Assembly: GCA_964636985.1 (NCBI GenBank)
Contig: CAZWSX010000040.1
Coordinates: 1-50,271 of the forward strand
Reading direction: 5' to 3'
DNA: 50,271 bases
Origin: CAZWSX01 sp964636985
Lineage (GTDB): Bacteria; Planctomycetota; Planctomycetia; Pirellulales; Pirellulaceae
Shown: one piece after another, positions 44,133-50,271 of the stretch
Position numbering within the stretch: position 1 is the stretch's first letter
How the letters are laid out: each line of letters begins with the position of its first letter
Notes under the pieces: generated by a model
Seen by the model: only the letters and a program-made list of their open reading frames with translations
What the model was told of the DNA's origin: nothing
Databases searched by the model: none
Translations under genes and position numbers: made by a program

Positions 44133-47100
44133 ATGAACCCGGTGATCTTTGCCATGCGCCGTCCTTGGACGGTCGTTGTCGCGGTGGTCGCCATCCTTTT
44201 GGCGGCCGCAGTCGCCATTCGGCCGAAATGGGTCGACCAACGTCTGGCTAACTATGGGATCGAGTTGCCGCTCAAGCGGATGCCGGTCGATATTTTTCCT
44301 GCTCTTAACTTGCCGGTGATTTACGTCTGCCAGCCATACGGGGGCATGGACCCCGCCCAGATGGAAGGTCTGATCACCAACTACTACGAGTATCACTTCC
44401 TCTATATCAGCGGCATTCATCACGTCGAGAGCAAGAACGTCCAAGGCAACGCGCTTATGAAGTTGCAGTTCCACCCGGGAACCAACATGGCGCAAGCAAT
44501 GGCCGAGACCATCAACTACGTCAACCGCTCTCGCGCGTTCATGCCGCCGGGCACCGTGTCCCCCTTCGTCATGCGATTCGACACGGGTAGCGTTCCCGTA
44601 GGTTACCTCGTTCTTTCAAGCGAATCGCGGACGATCGCCGAGATCCAAGACCTGGCCCTGTTCAAGGTCCGTCCGATGTTTTCGGCGTTGCCCGGAGTCT
44701 CGGCGCCACCTCCGTTCGGCGGCAGCGCGCGAACGGTCGTCCTGCGGGTCGATCCCGATAAGCTCCGCGCTTACGGCGTTTCGGCGGACGACGTCATCGG
44801 CGCGTTGACGACAGGCAACACAATTAGTCCGTCAGGAAATCTACACGTCGGCGATTCGTACCCGATGGTCCCAATGAATGCGATGGTTCGCGAACCTAAA
44901 GAGCTGGGCGGTATTCCGATCCGCGCAGGGGCCGCGCCAGCCGTGTATTTACGCGATCTGGCCACGATCGAAGACTCGGCCGATATCGCGGCCGGGTACG
45001 CGCTCATCAACGGACACCGCGCCGTATACATTCTGGCTACCAAGCGCGCCGACGCCTCGACCATGAGTGTCATCGATGAAATCAAGCGGGCGCTTCCGAG
45101 CATGCAGAAAGAGTTGCCCGACGACATCAAGGTCTCGTTCGAGTTCGATCAATCCCCTTACGTGATTAGAGCGATCGAAAGTCTCGCCAGCGAAGGCTCG
45201 CTGGGCGCGCTGCTCACCGGTTGCATGGTGCTGTTGTTTCTTCGCGACTGGCGCAGCGCGCTCGTGGTGGTCTTGAATATCCCGATCGCGATCGGGGCGG
45301 CGATCGTCGGCCTGTGGTTCTTTGGTCAAACCATCAACTTGATGACGCTTGGCGGTCTGGCGCTGGCCGTCGGCATTCTGGTGGACGAAGCGACGGTCGA
45401 AATTGAAAACATCCATTCGCAACTTGAGACAACAAACTCCGTCGCTCTCGCGGTACGTCGAGGTAACTCGCAAACCGCCGTCCCGCGACTGCTGGCGATG
45501 CTCTGCGTCCTGGCGGTGTTCTTGCCCAGCTTCTTCATGACGGGTGCCGCCCGCGAGTTGTTCGTTCCGCTGTCGCTGGCGGTCGGTTTTTCGATGATCG
45601 CCTCGTACATCCTATCGAGCACGCTCGTTCCCGTGCTATCCGTTTGGTTGCTCAAGAGCCACGGATCACACCACGACAACGGGCCCAAATCGCGGCTCGC
45701 AAAGGCCTTTTCGTTCGACACCTATCGCGACTTTTACGCCACCTTGTTGGGCCGGATCATCGCTCTGAGGTGGCTCGTGCTTCCGGTCTATCTGGTCGGA
45801 TGTGGTCTTTTGATCGCCTTGTTCGCCAGCCGATTGGGCGTTGAGATTTTTCCGCAGATTGACGCCGGCGAATTTCGGTTGCGTTTACGCGCAGCCGATG
45901 GGACGCACATCGACAAGACCGAGCAACTTTCGCTCGCCGTTTTAGAACGGATCAAAGAACGAGTGGGGCCCGAGAACGTTGCACTTACGCTTGGCTACGT
46001 GGGAATGATCCACTCCAACTTTCCAATCAATGCCGTCTATCAGTTTTCCCGCGGCCCCGAGGAAGCGATTCTGCGGGTCGCTCTTCGCCCACATAGCGGT
46101 ATCAGCACCGAGCGTTTAAAGGAACAGCTACGCGCCGAACTCCCGGCGGCATTTCCCGGCTTGCGGTTCTCATTTGAACCAGCCGACATCGTGAGCGAGG
46201 TCATGAGTTTCGGTTCGCCCACACCAATTGAAATCGCCGCTCGCGGCGGCTCGGTCGCGGAGAATCGGGCCTACCTCGACAAGGTTCAAAGCGCGCTGGC
46301 CGAGTTGCCCGAGCTGCGCGATATTCAGCTTTACCAGTCGCTCGACTATCCGACGGTCGACGTCAAGATCGATCGTGAGAAAGCGGGCCGGTCGAACGCA
46401 ACAGCAGGACAAGTAGCCCGGTCGGTTCTCGCCGCGACCGCTTCGAGTCGCTTCGTCGTTCCCAACTACTGGCCCGATCCTAAAACAGGCGTCGGATATC
46501 AAGTTCAGGTCGAGATCCCTCAACCATTTTTGGAGAGCGTCGAGGACCTGGGCGCGGTGCCCGTTCGGCAATCCGATTCACCGTTGTTGCTCCGCGACGT
46601 CGCTTCGTTGAGTACGAATGTGATGCCGGGGCAATATGACCGCTACAACATGAAACGAGAGGTCAGCGTTACCGCTAATCTCGCGGGAGCGGACTTGGGC
46701 CGTTCGGCGACACGGATCATTCGGGCTCTCGATCAGGTCAAGCGTGATCACGACGCCTCCATGGCCGAAGCCGCCAAAGGAGGTGCCAAGCCTCCCGTCA
46801 TTACGCACGAGTTGCGTGGCCAGATTCCGCCGCTTCGTCAAATCATCAGCGGGCTGGGCATTGGTCTGTTGCTGGCGATTCTTGTGATCTTTTTATTGTT
46901 GGTCGCGAGTTTTCAATCGTTGCGCCTGGCCATGGTCGCCGTTTCAGCGGCCCCCGCCGTCATCACCGGAGTTCTAGCCGCTCTCTTGATGACCGGTTCG
47001 ACGCTCAATATTCAGTCGTTCATCGGCGCGATCATGGCGATTGGTGTTGCGATGGCCAATGCGATTCTCCTCATTACATTCGCCGAAGGGGCCCGCCTTA

Positions 47101-47408
47101 AGGGTGCCAACGCAGTTGATTCCGCGTTGGATGGCGGCAAGCACCGTTTGCGCGCCATCTTAATGACCAGTCTCGCGATGCTGGTCGGGATGTTGCCGCT
47201 GGCTTTATCGCTGGGCGAAGCGGGCCCACAAACAGCGCCCCTTGGCCGGGCGGTCATTGGAGGTCTGGTGGCCGCGACATTCACGACGCTGTTCGTTTTG
47301 CCATCGCTGTTTGCAATTGTTCAAGGATCGGCCACTCGGGACAGCGCATCGCTCGACCCTGACGATCAGGAAAGCCGCCACTTTATAGCCGGATCGGAAA
47401 CGCCATGA
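44133..47408 (+). CDS. RND-type efflux pump inner-membrane subunit
   Basis: The 1091-residue protein has the normal RND length and topology: TM1 near 12-30, a large periplasmic loop, TM2-6 near 350-540, another loop and TM7-12 near 860-1070. Sequences such as PVDIFPALNLPVI, GGLALAVGILVDEATVEIENI and AMANAILLITFAEGA are family-typical. In the proton-relay position of TM4, D418 is followed by E419 where AcrB has two Asp residues. The pump exports drugs or toxic compounds out through the TolC-type duct with a periplasmic adaptor. The membrane fusion protein gene overlaps its end by four bases (ATGA). The substrate is not evident; the sequence fits HAE1/multidrug or CusA-like groups only loosely. 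Confidence 0.93.
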   Translation: MNPVIFAMRRPWTVVVAVVAILLAAAVAIRPKWVDQRLANYGIELPLKRMPVDIFPALNLPVIYVCQPYGGMDPAQMEGLITNYYEYHFLYISGIHHVESKNVQGNALMKLQFHPGTNMAQAMAETINYVNRSRAFMPPGTVSPFVMRFDTGSVPVGYLVLSSESRTIAEIQDLALFKVRPMFSALPGVSAPPPFGGSARTVVLRVDPDKLRAYGVSADDVIGALTTGNTISPSGNLHVGDSYPMVPMNAMVREPKELGGIPIRAGAAPAVYLRDLATIEDSADIAAGYALINGHRAVYILATKRADASTMSVIDEIKRALPSMQKELPDDIKVSFEFDQSPYVIRAIESLASEGSLGALLTGCMVLLFLRDWRSALVVVLNIPIAIGAAIVGLWFFGQTINLMTLGGLALAVGILVDEATVEIENIHSQLETTNSVALAVRRGNSQTAVPRLLAMLCVLAVFLPSFFMTGAARELFVPLSLAVGFSMIASYILSSTLVPVLSVWLLKSHGSHHDNGPKSRLAKAFSFDTYRDFYATLLGRIIALRWLVLPVYLVGCGLLIALFASRLGVEIFPQIDAGEFRLRLRAADGTHIDKTEQLSLAVLERIKERVGPENVALTLGYVGMIHSNFPINAVYQFSRGPEEAILRVALRPHSGISTERLKEQLRAELPAAFPGLRFSFEPADIVSEVMSFGSPTPIEIAARGGSVAENRAYLDKVQSALAELPELRDIQLYQSLDYPTVDVKIDREKAGRSNATAGQVARSVLAATASSRFVVPNYWPDPKTGVGYQVQVEIPQPFLESVEDLGAVPVRQSDSPLLLRDVASLSTNVMPGQYDRYNMKREVSVTANLAGADLGRSATRIIRALDQVKRDHDASMAEAAKGGAKPPVITHELRGQIPPLRQIISGLGIGLLLAILVIFLLLVASFQSLRLAMVAVSAAPAVITGVLAALLMTGSTLNIQSFIGAIMAIGVAMANAILLITFAEGARLKGANAVDSALDGGKHRLRAILMTSLAMLVGMLPLALSLGEAGPQTAPLGRAVIGGLVAATFTTLFVLPSLFAIVQGSATRDSASLDPDDQESRHFIAGSETP

Positions 47409-48748
47409 ACCGCCTTCGATTCCGATCGCACTCAGTACTGCTCGTAACGCTCTTGATTTGCTGCGGATGCGATCGCACCAAGACGGCAGATGTCCACGAT
47501 GCAAACAAAGATTCGGGAGACCGGATCGACTCCGTAATGCGCGTGGCCACCGTAACACCGACTCGCAAAACGCTTGTCCGGCGAATTGAGCAGCCAGGCG
47601 AGATCCAAGCATTCGAGAGAACGCCTCTCCACTCGAAGGTGACTGGATTCATCAACAAAGTCCACGTTGATATCGGCGACCGCATCGAAGCCGGACACCT
47701 GATGGCTGAGATTGCTATCCCCGAATACGAACAGGAACTCCAGCAAAAGAAATCGCTCGTGGCGCAAGCCGAAGCCGAAACGGCTCAGGCAAAGGCGGCC
47801 ATCAAGGTCGCCAAAGCCGCACTTGATTCGTCCCGGGCACTCGCTGTCGAGGCTGCTGCCACCGTCGATCGGTACGAGGCGGAGTTTCAACGAGCAGATG
47901 CGGAACTGGCGCGGATTACCGCCCTCGCGGCTGAAAAAGCAATTACTCAGAAGTCCGTCGACGAGGCCACGGCGAAACACAAGGCCGCGCAAGCTGCCCG
48001 GACTGAATCCAAAGCTCGCATCGTTTCGGCTCAAGCAGCGGTGTCGGAAAAGGAAGCCGCGATCGAACAGGCCGAGGCCGCCGCCCGGGCCATCGCATCG
48101 AAGGAAGATGTGGCCAAAGCCGACGAACAACGGCTGATTGCGATTCACGAGTACACCAGAATCGTCGCTCCCTACGACTGCATCGTCACTGAACGGAATG
48201 TCGACACAGGACATCTCGTGCAAACCGGCAAAGGTTCCACAGACAAACCGCTGTTCGTCGTCGTGCGGGCGAATACCGTGCGAGTGTTTGTCGATGTCCC
48301 GGAGACCGATGTCCGACTCGTTGCCAATGGCTGCGAGGCCTCGATTCGCATTCCTTCGGCGGCGAACCAGGTAATTCAGGGAAAGGTCTCTCGCACTTCC
48401 TGGACACTGAATCCATCGACGCGGACTCTAAGAGCGGAAGTCGACGTTCCTAATGAAGAAGGGCTACTTCGCCCAGGAATGTATGTGATCGCGGACCTCA
48501 AAGTGGCCGAACGTGAGGGCGCCTTATCCTTACCCCGAACAGCGATCCTGACCAAAGATCAAAAGGCCTTCTGCCTGGCCGTGAGTTCCGACAATGTGAT
48601 CGTTCGCATTCCGGTCGCGGTTGGGATTCGAACAACCGACGAGGTCGAAATCACCAGCGGGCTTACCGGGAGGGAGAACATCATTGCGTCTAATCTCGCC
48701 GCGTATAAGGAAGGGCAGCCCGTCAAAATCGCGACGGCGCCAAAGTGA
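47405..48748 (+). CDS. RND membrane fusion protein (periplasmic adaptor)
   Basis: The 447-residue protein starts inside the stop of the RND gene (ATGA overlap). A lipobox-like ICCGC near residue 22 ends the signal. The adaptor architecture is visible: a beta/lipoyl half-motif (PLHSKVTGFINKVHVDIGDRIEAGHLMAEI), a long Ala/Glu/Lys-rich coiled-coil hairpin from about 110 to 245, then the second lipoyl half (YTRIVAPYDCIVTERNVDTGHLVQTG) and a beta-barrel (VFVDVPETDVRLV). It bridges the RND pump and the TolC-type protein. The stop codon region contains a small hairpin GTGAC-TTTT-GTCAC at 48745-48758. No truncation. Confidence 0.93.
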   Translation: MNRLRFRSHSVLLVTLLICCGCDRTKTADVHDANKDSGDRIDSVMRVATVTPTRKTLVRRIEQPGEIQAFERTPLHSKVTGFINKVHVDIGDRIEAGHLMAEIAIPEYEQELQQKKSLVAQAEAETAQAKAAIKVAKAALDSSRALAVEAAATVDRYEAEFQRADAELARITALAAEKAITQKSVDEATAKHKAAQAARTESKARIVSAQAAVSEKEAAIEQAEAAARAIASKEDVAKADEQRLIAIHEYTRIVAPYDCIVTERNVDTGHLVQTGKGSTDKPLFVVVRANTVRVFVDVPETDVRLVANGCEASIRIPSAANQVIQGKVSRTSWTLNPSTRTLRAEVDVPNEEGLLRPGMYVIADLKVAEREGALSLPRTAILTKDQKAFCLAVSSDNVIVRIPVAVGIRTTDEVEITSGLTGRENIIASNLAAYKEGQPVKIATAPK

Positions 48749-48832
48749 CTTTTGTCACGATCCGTCTGGCATTTGAATGAACAAACAGGACAGATCTGCC
48801 CCCGAAAACCGCGCCGTCCTGGAACGCCCAGT

Positions 48833-48940
48833 GACTCAAGGCGGCTCGCGGCATCGAATCGAATCAGGCGCCCTTTTCTCGCGGATTTTGCCGCTATGCC
48901 CGTCAAACTTTGGCAATCCGAGGAAATTTGCCTTCGGCCG
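48833..48940 (+). repeat. Right copy of the approximately 105-bp direct repeat flanking the efflux cluster
   Basis: The segment starts GACTCAAGGCGGCTCG, continues through the leader of the gene at 48896 and ends after its first 15 codons (MPVKLWQSEEICLRP). It matches 40585-40690 in the same orientation. The two copies lie about 8.2 kb apart and bracket the MFS, TolC, RND and adaptor genes. Confidence 0.75.
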
Positions 48941-49648
48941 GCACACGTTGATGTTGCTGCGCTCGCGGCCGATGTTTACCGACTGGTATGTCGCACGAGT
49001 TTTGATGCTCCTGGATTTTGCGTGATCACCGTCGGCGACAAGATTGGCTCAGTCGAATTTCGCACGCTGATGGCTCAACTCAAGCGCGAGCTCGCCACAA
49101 TCCATCAAAAGCAAAACAGCGATACCTTAATCTACGCGTCGACCACCCGATTCGATCAGCAGGAATCGACCAAATTTCATCTTGATAGTGGGCCCGACGA
49201 GTCGCTCCTGATGCTGGGATATGAACCAAGCGAGGTGGATTCGCAACTAGCAATCGCCGACTACGCCAGGTGCGCCGCGGACATGGGCTTGTGGCCGAAA
49301 GAGTTCCTAGCCAGACACAACCCCATGTTTGGACCAGGTGAAGAACTGCTGCGTCCTTACACGACCACGATTCCTTGCTTCGAGCGCACCGCCTACACCA
49401 TTGTGTGTATCAACAATTCGTCGGCGCCATTCTCTGACCATGGCAAAGCGTGGCAAGGAACACTTCACGCCGCGAAGATTCTCACCCCTGACGAAACCAA
49501 ACGCCGAGTGGTCAACTCAACCATGATCGTGCCGGCCGCGATCGGAACACCGGACAACCTAAGCGAAGCCGAGCTGGGCGAATTTGTATCGACGACAAAG
49601 GTTCACCGTCGCGGCTACGACAAGCCGCATCTAGAAGAGATGGCGTAG
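48896..49648 (+). CDS. Possible 2OG-Fe(II) oxygenase-like protein
   Basis: The 250-residue protein starts at ATG 48896, inside the right direct repeat; the open frame further upstream is noncoding leader. A His-x-Asp pair at His95/Asp97 (KFHLDSGP) and a later His191 in GTLHAAKIL, with Arg near 153, resemble the metal-binding triad and 2-oxoglutarate site of Fe(II) dioxygenases. The fold contains beta-rich stretches around these residues. The match is by spacing and motif only; other cupin-like or unrelated proteins cannot be excluded. It lies about 150 bases after the adaptor gene and has its own leader, so it may not be part of the pump operon. Its start sequence is duplicated at 40646. Confidence 0.55.
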   Translation: MPVKLWQSEEICLRPAHVDVAALAADVYRLVCRTSFDAPGFCVITVGDKIGSVEFRTLMAQLKRELATIHQKQNSDTLIYASTTRFDQQESTKFHLDSGPDESLLMLGYEPSEVDSQLAIADYARCAADMGLWPKEFLARHNPMFGPGEELLRPYTTTIPCFERTAYTIVCINNSSAPFSDHGKAWQGTLHAAKILTPDETKRRVVNSTMIVPAAIGTPDNLSEAELGEFVSTTKVHRRGYDKPHLEEMA

Positions 49649-49660
49649 CGCATGCGATGG

Positions 49661-50152
49661 CTAACGTGTGCTTGCTCGCGTGTAGGGAATTGATCCTGGC
49701 ATGATATCCGTTGATCGCACGGTTGCTTTGATGCGACCCTCCAGCAAATCAACGAACGCATACCCAATGTCGCGAAGTCGAGCACGGTCGATTGCACTGC
49801 CATAACCGCCTTCGACTCCAAGCAGATTCAGAGTGTCAGCGTCCAAAGGGGCGTCTGATTGATTCAGAGCGTCCATCAACGAAACAATGGCAACGCGAAC
49901 AATTGCTTGATATTCTGGCTTGGCATGAACGAGTTCCATCTCGTGCGGGACATGGCCGCCAAAGTATCCTCGCGAAGCCAGCAGCCAACGGTTTCTTATC
50001 TCAGGTGTACCCTGGTTGTTCCCAAGATCGTCGGGCTCTGGAAGATGCAGTGACAACAACCGAAGCCAAAGCTCGAGCATGCCATCGTTCATCCAGAAAC
50101 CGCGTTTATCGCCGGCACTCCCATCTTCAATTGTGACAAATGTTGTCCCCAT
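49661..50152 (-). CDS. Protein of unknown function
   Basis: I do not recognise this 163-residue protein. It is soluble, with an acidic middle, and mixes short strands and helices (GTTFVTIEDGSAGDKRGF, ELWLRLLSLHLPEPDDL, VRVAIVSLMDALNQSD, RDIGYAFVDLLEGRIKATV). There are no membrane segments, Cys motifs or signal peptide. It converges with the oxygenase-like gene, leaving only 12 bases between the stop codons. Size and composition are reminiscent of small immunity-type proteins, but nothing in the context supports that. Confidence 0.62.
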   Translation of the reverse strand: MGTTFVTIEDGSAGDKRGFWMNDGMLELWLRLLSLHLPEPDDLGNNQGTPEIRNRWLLASRGYFGGHVPHEMELVHAKPEYQAIVRVAIVSLMDALNQSDAPLDADTLNLLGVEGGYGSAIDRARLRDIGYAFVDLLEGRIKATVRSTDIMPGSIPYTRASTR

Positions 50153-50220
50153 TCAAGTTCCTCAGATTTTCTAGAAATCGACCAGGGGCTTGGTAGTTCC
50201 GATAGTTCTTTTCTGCCCCT

Positions 50221-50270
50221 AACAGCCCGTTGAATTAAGCCTGTTTTTAACCGGCGAGCGCCAGGCGCTC
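50221..50270. repeat. Palindrome-containing element cut by the window edge
   Basis: The last 50 bases read AACAGCCCGTTGAATTAAGC, a T-tract and then GAGCGCC at 50256-50262 and GGCGCTC at 50264-50270, a nearly perfect palindrome with a one-base centre. It could be a terminator-like structure read on the minus strand or the end of an intergenic or insertion element whose remainder lies outside the window. Confidence 0.35.
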
Positions 50271-50271
50271 C

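Noticed and set aside
1..50271. tRNA, rRNA, CRISPR array or prophage
   Set aside because: No cloverleaf-like segments, rRNA-like stretches or regularly spaced identical repeats were seen; only isolated hairpins and short repeats.

Overview
The window looks like a chromosomal segment of a planctomycete, most likely of the Pirellulales type. This is inferred from gene content: a zinc-finger/Ser-Thr kinase/VWA giant protein translationally coupled to an ECF sigma factor, a DUF1598-like protein, long Pro-rich and Gly-rich membrane proteins, a squalene-cyclase-like repeat protein, Tyr/Gly-rich secreted proteins and a bacterial topoisomerase VI. GC is fairly high, coding density is high, and no rRNA, tRNA or CRISPR array is visible.

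Layout. 1-4.1 kb: the 5' part of a sigma-54 response regulator (minus, cut by the window edge), a NarL-type response regulator (plus), and a minus-strand run of lipoprotein, small conserved protein and XerC/D recombinase. 4.2-7.6 kb: a BshB1-like deacetylase divergent from a YkgJ-type Cys-cluster protein, then hisS and a small unknown gene bracketed by dispersed palindromes. 7.9-13.9 kb: three tandem paralogues of a membrane protein (one N-terminal helix, a WD40-like extracytoplasmic part, a multi-helix C-terminus); the third carries a single-base frameshift. 13.9-17.9 kb: a secreted CarboxypepD_reg-like protein, tmk, a possible 33-residue membrane peptide and two secreted Tyr/Gly-rich proteins. 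18.2-22.1 kb: topoisomerase VI B and A subunits plus a GNAT acetyltransferase in one operon, followed by a hairpin-rich intergenic region. 22.5-25.7 kb (minus): DUF1598-like protein, membrane-anchored SGNH hydrolase and an unknown protein. 25.9-29 kb: DUF533/TerB-like and DUF4177-like genes (plus), then UDP-glucuronate decarboxylase and a polytopic membrane protein (minus). 29.3-36.3 kb: a zinc-ribbon/Pro-rich six-helix membrane protein, a candidate toxin-antitoxin pair with an unfamiliar partner, and a Gly-rich protein with a C-terminal alpha/alpha-toroid. 36.3-40.5 kb (minus): the ECF sigma/kinase-VWA pair. 41.1-48.7 kb: an efflux cluster (MFS permease, TolC-type lipoprotein, RND pump, membrane fusion protein). 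48.9-50.2 kb: a possible 2OG-Fe(II) oxygenase-like gene and an unknown gene.

The features I find most worth following are (i) an approximately 105-bp direct repeat (leader plus first 15 codons of a gene) that flanks the whole efflux cluster; (ii) the tandem WD40-like membrane paralogues with a frameshifted member; (iii) the ParE-like toxin candidate with an unrecognised 151-residue upstream partner; (iv) topoisomerase VI in a bacterium with a linker insertion in subunit B; and (v) clusters of short tetraloop hairpins. Nothing was searched against a database, so family names rest on motifs and remembered family features.
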